Assembly (NCBI RefSeq): GCF_021130785.1
Contig: NC_060209.1
Location: forward strand, 25,737,501-25,801,500
Source of the DNA: Homalodisca vitripennis
Lineage: Eukaryota > Arthropoda > Insecta > Hemiptera > Cicadellidae
DNA: 64,000 bases
Direction: 5' to 3'
Both the position numbers and the translations under genes were made by a program. Positions 33,886 through 46,059 of the stretch are shown here, one piece after another. The notes beneath the pieces are model-generated. The model did no database searches. It was not told the DNA's origin and saw only the letters and a list, made by a program, of their open reading frames with translations. Within the stretch, counting starts at the first letter, position 1. Each line of letters starts with the position of its first letter.

Positions 33886-36585
33886 TAATTTAATTATAAA
33901 TAATAAGAAACAGCATTATGCAACAACCAAAGCTCATATCAAATCAAAATATTTAATAACGGCTCAATTTGTATAGATCTACAATGCACATTAAATAAAG
34001 TCATGCAGAGATCTCCGAAACAGATAATTCAATACGAAAAATGGATCCCACATGTTTGGCGGATCAATAGCTAGGTAATCTTATAAAATATAGGACTTCT
34101 TAGATTAGAGTTAGGTCTAATGTACTCTAATTCCAGAAACTAGAAACTTTAAGGTGGAGGAAATTCAAGCTCGGAAGATTCACACCGCTTCATTTCTTAT
34201 AAACTAAGACTAAAATCTTCCTTGATTTTTGTTGCCGCTATAGCAAAAACGCTATTTTTTACATACTGTGCCTGTCTATGTTATTGTATATTTTTTGATT
34301 TATTTAATCATATTAAAAACAGAAAATATTTCTCCTTTATACACACTACATTAATGCTTTTGGATCATCTTAAAATAGGATATTAGAACGTAAATCTTCA
34401 AAGGCTTCATAATGCTGGAATAGTACTCTTTATTGCCCATAAATTGCCAGCACTGCCCATATCACATTCAGATTAATTTATGTTTTCGTTGTGGCTGTAT
34501 TTCAGTAGCATTCGGAAAATGCTTGAACCGCAAAAGCATTTGTTTAATATTTATGATGAAATCAAACATATTTTACAATATTAACAATCAAGAATGAAGT
34601 GTTAATTTGTAAAGTACTTAGTTACTAAACACTTTTAACCTTTCATTCATACGATTCATAATAAATCCGATTTATGAAATACAAGTACCAATTACAGTAC
34701 ATTATTGAAAACAAATTACAATTATTTTTTAATATTATAACGCAAAATACTTGACAATAAAGATTTTTTCCAAATCCGGACTTTTATTAATTTTTCAAAG
34801 AAATATTTTTATTCAACATACCAACATCTTTTATGTCTTTTATGTGTGAGTAATTTTTACTGTCTCCAGCAATCAAACTTTGGTAGTGAAAGATTTAAGA
34901 TATTGTAAATAATGGGTTGTTTAACAACATACAAATAATCTGGTTAAGATCTGGTGATTCAGATTATTGTTAAAGTATTGTTAATTTTATAATATTTGAA
35001 TAATTTTGCATCTATTGCCTTAAATTTTACGACAATTTCAATAGTGAATAATTACTGAATAACGATTAAACATCAGTTATGGCTAAATAAAAGCTTGGAA
35101 ATTAAGTACACTCCGACGTCACTTTATTTATTGCACATTATTTAATTGCTTACTTAAGTAAGACATAAATTTATAAAACTTACTAATATAGTACTAAACA
35201 ATATAAGAGTTCTTTGTCTAATAATGGTTTGTCATAATAGTTTGTCATAATAATGGTTTGGTATTTGTAAAATATGTTGTCCAGGGGAGTTTTTTCATAA
35301 TTCATGACTAAAAATAATGAATAGACTTCAACTTTTAAATGCAATTTGAAATTTAGCGGGATTTTAAAATTAAATCATTAAATCGTACCTTAGGGGCTAA
35401 TACAATGTAGACGAAATGGCTTGTGAACAAAGCCAAAAATACAAAACTCAATATTGAACAAAACTCTGCGTTACAATTGTAGAGATTTCAACATTTGTTT
35501 AAATATTGTGATGAAATCTTAATGAGTTGTACTTTGGAGGAATTAAACAAAATTTTCTACGTAAATTATGCACTTAATGAACACGTTCTTTATTATTTTC
35601 ATTTACGACAAAATATAATGTAGGTATTATTTTGGAAATAAATTACTTAATGTGCCGAAGTTCAAAGAATAGGCGAATGGAAAGAAAATCTTATTTTTAA
35701 AGAGTGCTATAAATACATTTACAACTAAACATTTATAAACAAATTTTTATATTTTAATATAAACCAACTATATAGAATTTGAATTAGATTTGCAGATTCG
35801 GAACAAGACCCACCCCGCAACAGATTTGATTCAAAGAAATCTTAAATTTATAAAACGCTATTGAAATATATAATATTTAGTGATGCTATTAAACATTTAT
35901 GACGTTCATTCAATACTTTTACAGAAGAATCACACTTTTCTTGTGTTTGTGATATTTCACAGAATAAAAGATATTCTACGAATCTTTAAATTAACTTGAG
36001 TATACTAACATTACGTTTTATTCAAATGATTACATTCGCATTTATAGTGATCGTTCAAATATTTTAATATATGAGACTGAAATGAACTACGTATAATCGG
36101 AAAAAAGGGTTCCATGACTCGCAATACACAAAAAATTACATGTACATGTTTTTGACGTGCTAAACCGTCCTGTTCGAAGAACGGTCAAAGTTTGGCCAGT
36201 CCGGTGACATTAATCCTCTTTTTACCCTGCCACAACAATCTGTCATGCAAATCACAACCAGGACAAGAAGCATTGACTTTCCTCGTCTACACGGATCACA
36301 GTAATTAGCCCAGGACTGTCAACCCGTGTATGACAAGTTTCGATGTACAGTCTCAATAAGTTGGTACTACCTGTTTTGATTACCAGTTTATTTTATATTA
36401 CTATAAAATTATTTTTTTATATTGTACCACGTACAAGTCATACACAGTAAAACATTTTTACAACATTTTTAAAAAATTTTAAATCAAATTTATTTTGAAG
36501 TAGTTTTTATATTTTTAGTGTCAATTATAGCCTCTGTCCAATCTGAAGTCAAAATTTAAGCAATACTAAACGACCTGTAAAATTA
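33886..36585. other. AT-rich DNA with no recognised feature
   Basis: No gene-like frame and no match to the repeat families seen elsewhere. A slightly GC-richer patch at about 36170-36350 has no usable frame or splice-site pair that I can see. Confidence 0.5.
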
Positions 36586-36659
36586 TATTCGAGGGTTATA
36601 CAGAAAGTAGATTACGTTTCGCTCTGTAGCCACTAGGGGTGGGACTCTCGCAGCCATTT

Positions 36660-37518
36660 TGATGTCAGGGCGTTCTTCCGTTCAGTGGCTATCCAGCCGT
36701 ACTAGTGAGAGGTTATTGTCGCTCTTTGTTGTTTTAAAACGATATCAGTTTAAAATAGATGATACAATTGAAAATCCCGCGAGTTGTAAAGTACGGTCGG
36801 TGATACGGTCTTTGTTCACGAATCGCAATAAAACAATTAAGATTTATCGCCAACTCTGTGAATTTTATAGTAATGATGTGATTACTTAAGTAGAGTGCGT
36901 CAGTGGTGCACGAACAAAGTGGACAGACAAGAGTTATGTCCGATGTAATTGTTTTTGAAGTCGATGAAAAGATAAAAGACCGCCGATTTACAATAACAGG
37001 GTAAGGTTAAGGGAGTAGGGGCCGCCTCCTATCGTGATCCATGAGGAAGAATTAGGGCACTACATCTCAAAGTCATGTCTCCCCGGAAGAAGGGGAGGCC
37101 AGCTCTGAACCAGCCTCTCCAGTCAAAGTAGGCAGGGGGTGGCATACCCTTGATGAGGCTAGCAAGAACCTCAGAGGTTCTTGCTAGCCTCCAAAAGTCA
37201 TCTCCCACAGTAGACTATACCTATTGAATTGCCCAAAAACCCCAGAATTTCGATATTTGCGGTTAGTGCTGTGCCCATTGGTGGGTTCAACTGGAAGGTA
37301 TAAACCAGCCAGAAGTGATCCCTGCTGGGTAACATGAAATTGTTACTCAGAAGTTAGGTTACCACGAATTTAATGGAATATGGATACCGAACTATAGGAG
37401 GTTATGACTATCTGGTTGAAGTTTCAGGCGCCAGTATTTTATAACTGGAATTTCAAAACTAATAATTCACCGCTATGTTAAGTGCCTAAATTTGTATGGA
37501 GACTATATTGAAAAATAG
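36660..37518 (+). pseudogene. Mos1-like mariner transposase, middle deleted
   Basis: At 36753-36885 the frame reads IENPASCKVRSVIR and KIYRQLCEFYSNDV, the helix-turn-helix part of mariner transposases. At 36955-37000 it reads VDEKIKDRRFTITG. Near 37473-37517 the end of the protein is recognisable (RYVKCLNLYGDYIEK then a stop). The DDD catalytic region between is absent. Confidence 0.85.
37020..37310 (-). repeat. dispersed repeat, third copy, nested in mariner
   Basis: On the minus strand it carries the same order as 48330-48530, including ctactgtgggagatgac, ctttgactggagaggctgg and ttcagagctgg. A perfect palindrome lies at 37155-37191, with 18-base arms (gaggctagcaagaacctc) around a single A. 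The other copies lack this palindrome. Confidence 0.7.
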
Positions 37519-37873
37519 TATTTTACTGTCACTTTCAAATGTACGTAATATGATTTTCTTCTGGTACTTTATTTTTTTGTTTATAAAAAACCTAATCTAC
37601 TTTCTGAATAGCTCTTGTATATAAAATATATAATTGTTTTTATTAAAAATATAGTAATAAATATAAGGCCAAAATATCTGTGACAGATTCATCACATAAC
37701 CTCCAAAACTAACGAACTGATTTATTTGTACACTTGTAACTTTGTAAGATTGTGTACAAGCGCAATATCATCCACGTGAACTTAACACTCTTTATAAATG
37801 TTGGATACCGAGGTTTGAAATATGGATTGACAAATTAAAAAGGTTGCTTACATTGATTGAAAGGTTGCATTTT

Positions 37874-37876
<3 letters not shown>

Positions 37877-37952
<76 letters not shown>
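37877..37952. repeat. (AC)38 microsatellite
   Basis: An uninterrupted run of 38 AC units. The minus-strand frame of alternating cysteine and valine over it is an artefact. Confidence 0.97.
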
Positions 37953-37954
<2 letters not shown>

Positions 37955-39470
37955 AACATTTCATTTTGTGAATAGCTAATTTTAAATTTTTGCAAATGGG
38001 AGTTTTGGTATGTACGAGGGTATTTCCTCGTTTTTATTATAGCTCGACTGATAAGAACCGCAATAGAAGTGTATGGTTGACGCTAAAGTGCCGCGTTAGT
38101 TGTGACATCTGTCGAGGTTGCGGTGATACAATTTTACTACATCAGTAAACTTCTTTATGGGTCCTCATCTTCTGGCAAGGTTTTATTACTTTGACGACCT
38201 CAACAATATTACATTGTTGTTTACTCCTTATACCTGTCTTTTTATGGCAACCACATGATTACTTCTTTGTAGTTACCCGTCTTTAATTTCGTGGCTGCCA
38301 ATAAACCATTATTTTTTTCAATTAATTGGAAAAATTGTTTACTATTTTATTTTTTATTTTTACGTTGCTGTTATAATATAAATGAGGCAAAGCATGCAAT
38401 TAAAAAAGCACGTATAATAATATAGTATAACATATAGTAATGTTAAAACAATGCAATTTAAAACATAGGTTCTTAGAACATGTTATGTATAAGTAAAAGC
38501 TACCTAAGAAGAATAAAGCTGGGATTTACGTGTTCTTTAAAAAAAATATTAAATATAAATATTATATTGCCTTTATCACCTGACTTCTCAGGGTTAAAGA
38601 GTCAATCGCAGAAGTTTTCAACTATTTTCCAATACAGACCCAAAGTGACAAGTTGTCTTATAAACAAGTACTAGGTATTTAGAATTAGTTTACTGTTTAC
38701 TTTATTTATGTCAATGTTCTCAAAATTAAATTTTCTAAAGTGTTTTTAAATACTGAATACATTTGCTAGCCATTTACTGAAATTATAGCACCTCAAACGT
38801 AAGTTTACAGTAAATTTTGGTTTTTAAAGCAATTTAATATACAAACTATGGGATCTATGTTCTGAGACCTAGTTTATTCAATTTTTCAATTAAAAATTCA
38901 TATGAAACGATCAAATGTTTGTCTTAATGTTAGTTCTAATTGTTTCAGTCCGGGTTCATTTAATCCTTGTAGTGGACAAAATCTTTCGCTAGCCTTATCA
39001 CACTAACGAAGCACTTCCAGACATTCCTGTATGTTTATATGAACTTTTTGTCTTTTATTGTGTCTACAATCACCTGTTAAAATGTTTTCCTTTCCTCCCG
39101 GACCTTCGTGCATATCCGAAAAGTGTTACGAGTATATTACAATGCCAATTTTGAGAGTAATCGCACATCACTGTCAATCAAAATTAAATCTCTAATATAA
39201 AAATAAATTTTCAGTTTGACATTTCGAGGTGAAGATGTGAAATCCAACTAATTAGGAAGTTATTTTGTTACTGCTAAGTCTTTAATAGATTTTGGGAGGT
39301 CTAAATGAGTCTCGAGAGTTGGGTTGTATAAAATTGGTATAGGTCTACTTAGAATAGGCTTTAGTTCCATTATTTTGAATAAGAGTCCTTAATATCAGGT
39401 AAAATATTTCAGGACATTCCAATAAAAATCGGTGACCTGATTCAGTGTACCTTGGACTTATCGTTCGATA
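37953..39470. other. AT-rich DNA with no recognised gene
   Basis: Near 38008, tacgagggtatttcc resembles the outer end of some mariner elements, but no partner end or coding remnant was found. Confidence 0.4.
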
Positions 39471-39479
39471 TAGCTAGCT

Positions 39480-39918
39480 ACTGCTTCTCCCATTGGTGGA
39501 ACTAATCACGCAGTCCTGTCTGTCTTCTCTGATCTTCCGTCGGTCACCCGACCCGCCAGTTTACCGTCGTAGTCGATCTTACCATAAAAGGCTCGGGTGC
39601 GGTAGCTCGGCAAAGGTGCTCTTTGTCTTCTCTTTCGTAGTGAGAGTCTAGTCTTGGAACTCACTGTGTTCTGAAGTAGCAGAAGCGGTCTTCTTTCCTC
39701 TCTACCAAGGTACTTGTGTATTTAACCCCCCTTTTATGTCTCGTTGACTGTAGTAGTGCCGTCTTTAGGCCCTACCCCAATGCCCGTTGTGAACGCGGTT
39801 GCCGCTTTTGTCTCGTGTGCGATAGGCAGATGGAGTTCCTCCAAACTTGCGTCCTACCCCGATATCAGTGACTGTTGTTAGTGACAAGAGAGAGGTGTCG
39901 TAAGTGGCATGTTCTTCC
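39480..39918 (+). promoter_or_regulatory. possible promoter and 5' untranslated region
   Basis: The GC content rises sharply from about 39480 to 40010. A TATA-like cataaaagg at 39583-39591 lies about 330 bases before an ATG with good context. The region between is rich in tctt/tcgt motifs, as long leaders often are, and has no repeat match elsewhere in the window. Assignment is inference. Confidence 0.4.
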
Positions 39919-40013
39919 ATGGACCCCACTCCAGCCCTGGAGGCCCTGAACGAGCTGGAAGTGCCGCTCCTGGATGCAGCCAGGCATGAACCTGGAACAA
40001 CGTCGATGAGTTG
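39919..40013 (+). CDS. candidate first coding exon, product unknown
   Basis: An open frame begins at ATG 39919 (context ttccATGG) and reads MDPTPALEALNELEVPLLD followed by about a dozen more residues. Codon use and composition are unlike the AT-rich surroundings. A donor-like g|gtatca occurs at 40013-40014. Beyond it the frame becomes AT-rich and stops at 40066-40068. If real, the rest of the gene lies downstream, possibly beyond many kilobases of intron. I do not recognise the protein. Alternatives are a short peptide of 49 residues or a non-coding GC-rich island. Confidence 0.4.
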
Positions 40014-40068
40014 GTATCATGTCATGAACCCTTTTCTTTTAACCCTATCCAGAATTGTCTACTTTTAA

Positions 40069-40900
40069 CTTGAAAAATTGAATCATGGGTCTACATGTTG
40101 AACTTTTATGCAGATATCGACAGTATTCAACATGTAGGCGATAGTTGCAACTTTATCGAGTGAACCGCGGTGCACGGCAGGAACAGCTGATGTCGTCTAC
40201 TTTGGATTCTTTGTTATTGCATTGCCTTGAGATGTCAATTTTGATATTGAGAATCAGTGAGTGATTACTTTAGTTGTTACTGGCAATCATCTTGTTTGTA
40301 ATCGTAATTACAATTGTTTGTAATGCACACTATGAATTTAATTTGTGACCCATATTTATAATTACAGTTTTTAAAACGAACCCTACACAATTTCTAAATT
40401 TTATAGGTTAGGTTACTTAAGCAAGTATAGGAGTACTTTAAAACCCCTTAATGTAATTTATATATCATTTTCCTATGTTTTTTAAAACGCCTAAATATAC
40501 TGAAATATGTAGTTCTCAATGTGGCTGTTAACCTAAACTTTTAATCAGAATGAGTAAGTGTTAAAAAGTAGCTAATGCTACCACTTCAGTATTATAAGTT
40601 TTGCCTTCATTAGTGTGATTAAAAATGCAGTTAAGACTACCCACAATTTTAGGTATGTAGATAATATTCGGAATAAGTGTTGTACAAGGATCATAATTTT
40701 TTACATGGTTTTTTGGTTGGTGATTCTAGTTACAATGGATTGAACCCTCAAGATGTCTTTTAGTGACCGCAATCACAATAAAGAAATGGTGTTTTGACAG
40801 TTCAAAAAAGTTGCTAATACTTGTCAACTGCACAATAATAATGTTAGAGAGTACTAACAGTTATAGTCAGTTGTGCTGTGCTACTCAATATTTCTAAGCA
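40069..40900. other. no recognised feature
   Basis: AT-rich sequence. An aggttaggtt decamer (two telomere-type pentamers) occurs near 40405. Confidence 0.5.
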
Positions 40901-40906
40901 TCTAAG

Positions 40907-41165
40907 ACAGGGACGTAGCCAGCGAGGAGGTCCAAGGGGTCCGGATTCTCCCATGTTACATTTTTCAATTACTTTTTAGTAAACTATTATTATTATTTAA
41001 ATTATTCAGTATTACTAACATGTACTACTGAAAGATCGTTCTCAACAAAGAAACGGGTCGAGAGAACTCTTAAGGAACAAAATGGGGCCTTACTCTCTGC
41101 CCACTACGAGAAAATATCAGCTGTCGGGACCTCCCTCCCCAAATGTTTTCCTGGTTACGTTCTTG
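40907..41165 (+). mobile_element. hAT transposon remnant
   Basis: The left edge (cagggacgtagccagcg, aggaggtcc) and right edge (ggacctccctcccc, ctggttacgttcttg) are imperfect inverted repeats. Between them, 41020-41085 reads TTERSFSTKKRVERTLKE, which is the C-terminal dimerisation motif of hAT transposases. Everything else of the protein is gone. Confidence 0.75.
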
Positions 41166-41604
41166 GGTTAAGATCCGTTTGATGAGAATAACATTGGTTG
41201 AGAGATGTCAAGAACGTTACAGTAAAAGCAATATGGTGAAATAATACGTTACTTTGTTCAATAATAGCGTACATGACCCAGTAATAAGCCTCCTGAAGAC
41301 CGTAAGGTCGAGGGATCTTTTTTTAGTATACGGCAACTATGTATGTACTTGTCTACACATTTGTCAAACTCTAACCGTTGACATGAAGGGTAGATCCAAC
41401 TACAATTCAGTTGTATCTACCAGTATCCAGATTTCCAGATTCAGGATGGATATAACTAACAAGTGTTAGATTATGTTTAATCAATCCAATTCGAGATTAA
41501 TCAATACAATCCAAAATTATTACTAAACTGCAGAGTATACTGTGTAGTCGCTTCGTTTTAAAAACTTCACTGGTGTGAAGAAAATGGAGTTGCATTTGAA
41601 TGTA

Positions 41605-41800
41605 GTCAATTCAATTCAATTCAAATGACTTTATTTGTATCATATAAATAATGCAAAAAAGGATGTATTTAAGGCTTAAGGCCCTGTCTTACAATTAACC
41701 CTATCAAAGGGTGCCTGGTGATGGGGGTGGTGTTAGTGGGGGTGGTTTACCCTGGTGGTGTTAGTGGGGGTGGTTTACCCTGGTATTTAATGTAGTGTAC
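41605..41800. repeat. AATTC microrepeat and duplicated 30-bp G-rich unit
   Basis: A short (caatt)n run at 41607-41624 is followed by gactttatttgtatc. This is reminiscent of an inverted LINE 3' end. At about 41724-41784, ggtggtgttagtgggggtgg with tttaccctgg occurs twice in tandem. Confidence 0.6.
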
Positions 41801-41820
41801 ACTATAATGTTAGTGTTTTT

Positions 41821-42030
41821 CTTTTTTTAAGCCTTATTCTGCCCGTCCTTATGGGCTACTGGCCTGTGCGACGATCTTATCAAACAGAATAAGGGGGAGA
41901 GTCGATACAGTACAAGGTGGATGGTACTGATAAAAAGTGCAACGGCCACAGACAGGATTCGAACCTGCGCTATCTCTAACTCAGACTCAAAGTCCAACAA
42001 CACCTTAGACCGCTCGGCCATCGGCACTCC
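41821..42030 (-). repeat. tRNA-derived SINE, complete copy
   Basis: On the minus strand the head starts near 42026 as a tRNA-like sequence. Box A (tggccgagcgg) is at 42020-42010 and box B (ggttcgaatcc) at 41965-41955, which are well-kept Pol III promoter elements. The order and long variable arm resemble a leucine or serine tRNA. A unique body follows (gccgttgcactttttatcag, gtactgtatcgactc, ttctgtttgataagatcg) and it ends in agcccataaggacggg, aataaggctt and a short A run. Fragments occur at 6871 and 16401. The 66-codon frame over it is not a gene. Confidence 0.85.
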
Positions 42031-42820
42031 CCAATATATAGTTGGATATAATATTGAAAATTAAATTTTATTTTATTTGCAATTACTAAACCCTTGGACA
42101 AATAAACTTTAAATATGAAGTATTATTAATCTTCCCCCCTTTGCCAAGATTCATGATGGCCATCATCATATTCTATGATCTTGATCAAATACGAGCACCA
42201 CTTACAAATCATCTGGACTACTCTGTTTCATGTAGTTCACAGCGTTGGGCTTGATACTGTAAACGTACTTAGCGACCGAGTGAATGGATTATAGCGTACA
42301 ATGTTCCGTGGATATGATTGGATAGCGGCGAGGCGCTACAAACAAGCAATCTGTAGGGCTGTTTGATCTAACCGTCAGTGAATTGGGTTTCGGTCTGTGG
42401 CTGGACTGTTTACGCACAATCAGAACTCGCTCAGTTGTATCGTATTTTGTGCAGCTCGATAAACTGTTCAACTCATTAAAAGATAATTAATTTCTAACCA
42501 AAGGCGGAGAAAACAGTAAAATTGCGTGCGGTGATGTTGAAGATTGTTGATAGCTTATCAACATACTATAATGCACCTTTTGAATTGGATAATGAGACTA
42601 ACTACATCCGAGATTAAATGGCAAGACATTTTACTAGGATCCTGTACATATTCATTCTATGACTGACTACGTGATAATTCATGCTCCCATTGAACGATAT
42701 GCTTATAAACTAATCGAGAGAACAGGAAATACTACAGAGTGTTTCTTCCAATTAGGTCAAGTATCTTATTGTCTACACAAACACCAATGACATAGTGTAG
42801 CGAATACAATGCTTATCGCA
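42031..42820. other. no recognised feature
   Basis: Unique sequence. The 60-codon minus frame at 42289-42471 has no recognisable motif. Confidence 0.45.
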
Positions 42821-42825
42821 AGATA

Positions 42826-42965
42826 ACAGAATCAAGCAACATCGAGCATGGCTGCTTCTTGGATGGGTGATCGCTGAGCGGCCCAGTCCTTGCAAGCAGT
42901 CCGCCTTCCCGGCCGTTGGTGGTGGTTCAGAAGTTACCTTATCTTATGATCCCGCCGTTCTTAAA
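42826..42965 (+). repeat. 5S rRNA-derived SINE, copy 2 (tail missing)
   Basis: It reads atcaagcaacatcgagcatgg, cttggatgggtgatcgctg, cagtccttgcaagcagtcc, ggtggtggttcagaag. It then departs from the other copies near 42945, before the taaaataagac tail. Confidence 0.82.
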
Positions 42966-43227
42966 CAAACTCCGATCTGGAGAATACCCTGGGAAGGTTT
43001 CTTGCAAATTGATCGAAACTTAATATATTAAAATAAACTGTCCTGACCAATGCACCACACAACCTGATACATACCCTATACGATAGTGAATTGAGCATCA
43101 GCTGTGTACGACAACGCTAAAACCCTCTGCTTTGTGATGGTTCATTTTTAATGAACGTCTCACGCACATGTCTCAGTACACTTTGTGAAGGTTCAGTTAA
43201 GAAATCTCCAGCAATTACGGCGAAATT

Positions 43228-44045
43228 TTAACTGGTAACACCATCTGGAGAGTATCCATCTCTTAGTAACACCATCTGGAGAGTATCCATCTCCGAGTAA
43301 CACCATCTGGAAAGTATCCATCTCATAGTAACTCCATCTGGAGAGTATCCATCTCATAGTAACTAACAGTAACTCCATCTGGAGAGTATCCATCTCATAG
43401 TAACTCCATCTGGAGAGTATCAATCTCTTAGTAACACCATCTGGAGAGTATCCATCTCATAGTAACACATCAGTATACATCTGGAGAGTATCCATCTCAT
43501 AGTAACTCCACCATCTGGAGAGTATCCATCTCATAGTAACTCCATCTGGAGAGTATCCATCTCCGAGTAACACCATCTGAGGAGTATCCATCTCATAGTA
43601 ACACAATCTGGAGAGTATACATCTAAAAAAAGTAACAGCATCTGACGAGTATCCATCTCATAGTAACTCCATCTGGAGAGTATCCATCTCAGAGTAACAC
43701 CATCTGAGGAGTATCCATCTCATAATAACGAAATCATCTGGAGAGTATACATCTAAAAAAGTAACAGCATCTGGAAAGTATCCATCTCCGAGTAACACCA
43801 TCTGAGGCGTATCCATCTCATAGTAACACAATCTGGAGAGTATACATCTAAAACTTAACAGCATCTGGAGAGTATCCATCTCATAGTAACTCCATCTGGA
43901 GAGTATCCATCTCTAGTAAACACCATCTGGAAAGTAACATCTCCAAGTAAAACATCTGAGGCGTATCCATCTCATAGTAACACAATCTGGAGAGTATACA
44001 TCTAAAAAGTAACAGCATCTGGAGGGAATCCATCTCATAGTAAAA
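43228..44045. repeat. 30-bp minisatellite, about 25 copies
   Basis: The unit is about 30 bases: a(c)taac(a/t)ccatctggag followed by agtatccatctcatag. Variants (gaggagtatcc, gagtatacatctaaaa, ggaaagtatcc) recur in the same order several times from 43565 onward. This implies a higher-order unit of several monomers. The core ctccatctggag is itself a short palindrome. Minus-strand frames with DGYSPD/MDTLQM-like repeats come from this array. Confidence 0.93.
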
Positions 44046-46000
44046 GCATGTGGGAAGCCAATTCAATAGTTTTTCTGAATTCTTCCTTCAAAATAAAGAA
44101 TTCGTATCCAGGAATTTCTAAAACATTCTTCTATCCACTATATCTTCAACTTGGGTCGATTCGCTTACGTTTCTCTCTTTCGAGATGTTACTTGTAAGTT
44201 TTCTATAATGTTTCTATGTTTTATAAACCTGTGCAGGATGCTTATCTGGTTCACAACATTTTTACTTTGAAGAAGCCACAGAATCTTTGCGAGAGGATCT
44301 CATTTAGGGACTACTTAAGGAAGAGCAGCTATTGAAACTTGCTGCACTTCCAAAAATTAAGTGAGAATTTGGTTAGATATTTTTCTATTTGGCCCTAAAT
44401 TACCTATCCTTAGATGTGAAAACTTACGGGTGGTGCAAAGTATTTAGAAATAAACCCAATAAAGTTATTTAAAGTTAGATTGATTTAGTTACTTTATTAT
44501 GACAGTGAAACAATGATAGTAATTTAGTATTCAATTTTTCCTTGCATTTTAAGTCTTGATAGTTATTGTTATCATTTGCTACTATCATTAAAATAATACT
44601 ACTTTAAAAAATAGAGTGTCTGAAAAATACGTTAAAGCTAATCTAATTGTAAATAAATCCATTTATATTTTAATTTAAATCATGTTTAGTCACCTTTAAG
44701 TGGTGGAAGAACATTATAATCTATCTGAGAAAGATATTAGATAGGACATCTTGAAACACACTTTTGTTTTAAAATCAACGACGATAAATACGATATCGTA
44801 TTGGAAAAATAATTTATATTATTAAAACCCTCCATCATTACAGAAAATTAAAGATAAATAATTTATAATACATTACGTCGTAGATGCAGTATGCTATCAC
44901 ATTCTATTCATTTTACTTTATATTAATTATAGTTAATAATGTTCAGATTAACACAGTTAGTCATTGACAGTTAAACATTGTTCATAGCCCTATATTAACA
45001 ACACTGTATGGTAACAAGCGACAAACATGCGAGAATTTGCGGTTTTCGAGAGATATTGGCCGAGTTTCACAACTGCAAATTGACAATTACCGGGCTGGGC
45101 TGTTTTCGTTTCGCCAACTAGTTTATCTCACCGTGTAATATCAGTGGTGTTGGTAACCATTTTGTAGAATTACCGGTGCTGTTTGTCCAGCCCAATGTGT
45201 ACGTCATCTGACGCTTTTGACGGTAATCACTGAAGTGTGCGTCAATACTGAGCTTATAATCCACAGATCAGAGCTCTGTGTACTAAATGCGGCGCATTAT
45301 TGAAATAAGTCATGCTAAATGTTAAATCTAATACATATCTGTTAATAAAAATAAGACGTTATATGGTGCATAATCATCTGCTAATAAATATGAGATCAAT
45401 AACACTCACTATTTTACTGCATCTAATTTGTCATAGTTATGTATTATAATTTATTATTTTTAATTTAATTTATTTTTAATCTTCGTAAAAATATTTAAAA
45501 CCGATCGTACTTACCATGCACATATTTCTACGCGTAAAACACAATTGGTTTATTTTGTAAAATTTATTCAATTAAGGCTTCAATTTGATAACATCTAACA
45601 GTAAACTGTTGAAAATGTGGTGAAAATAATTATATAACTTTAGTGTAAATCTCATTCTAATAGACATTATCTTGCCTGTAAGTGATATGTAATTTTATAT
45701 ACACCACCTTATCATGTGACGTTTGTTAATAAGGAAAGAGGATCAATACAGAAATTTAAAATAGTCATTGCAAAATTGCAACGCCATGTTAAAAAATTAG
45801 TATTTTCTAACCTATGTTTAGCCACAACAGTTTTGCAACTGGCCTATTTAATAAGGCAAATTATTTTACATTTATAATAGTTTTCTATTACCTGACCATT
45901 GCATACTTTGTCACAGTTAATTTAGAGTTTTCAAATATATGCTTTATCCTAAAAATAAGTTCGTTGTGTATTTTTTCGGAAACCAGTTTTATGCATCTTT
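44046..46000. other. AT-rich DNA with no recognised gene
   Basis: A direct echo (attaccggg(c)tgggctgttt near 45089 and attaccggtgctgttt near 45170) and a GC-richer patch at 45010-45250 may be an old repeat. Nothing else is seen. Confidence 0.45.
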
Positions 46001-46006
46001 GTCCCC

Positions 46007-46055
46007 TTCCAGACGAACGTCGACTCCAGATTCCAGGAGTCAAGTCTGACAGTAT
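46007..46055 (-). repeat. single isolated unit related to the 89-bp array
   Basis: On the minus strand it reads gtcagacttgactcctgg, aatctggagtcgacg, ttcgtctgga. This matches the core of every unit in the array at 60190-60810, 14 kb away. Confidence 0.7.
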
Positions 46056-46059
46056 GTGA

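Larger units (their letters stand above)
36586..37621 (+). mobile_element. mariner element, internally deleted, with nested repeat
   Basis: Terminal inverted repeats of about 29 bases (36586-36614 and 37593-37621) share the inner cagaaagtagatta perfectly and the outer part imperfectly. Both start at TA. The left coding part and the extreme C-terminus of a Mos1-like transposase are present, but the catalytic middle is missing. In its place is an inverse copy of the dispersed repeat also seen at 3710-3941 and 48330-48600. Confidence 0.85.

Noticed and set aside
37792..37995. 67-codon frame rich in alternating C and V
   Set aside because: It is the translation of the AC microsatellite.
38004..38035. 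Mariner-like left terminus (tacgagggtatttcc)
   Set aside because: No matching right end or transposase remnant was found nearby.
41946..42026. A genuine tRNA gene
   Set aside because: The arms pair poorly, the acceptor end is not clean, and a shared SINE body follows it and occurs elsewhere.
43228..44045. Regular 30-bp repeats that could suggest a CRISPR array
   Set aside because: There are no unique spacers; units are directly contiguous and vary internally, as minisatellites do, and the context is eukaryotic.
43193..44066. Three minus-strand frames with MDTLQM and DGYSPD repeats
   Set aside because: They follow the 30-bp minisatellite and shift frame whenever unit length changes.
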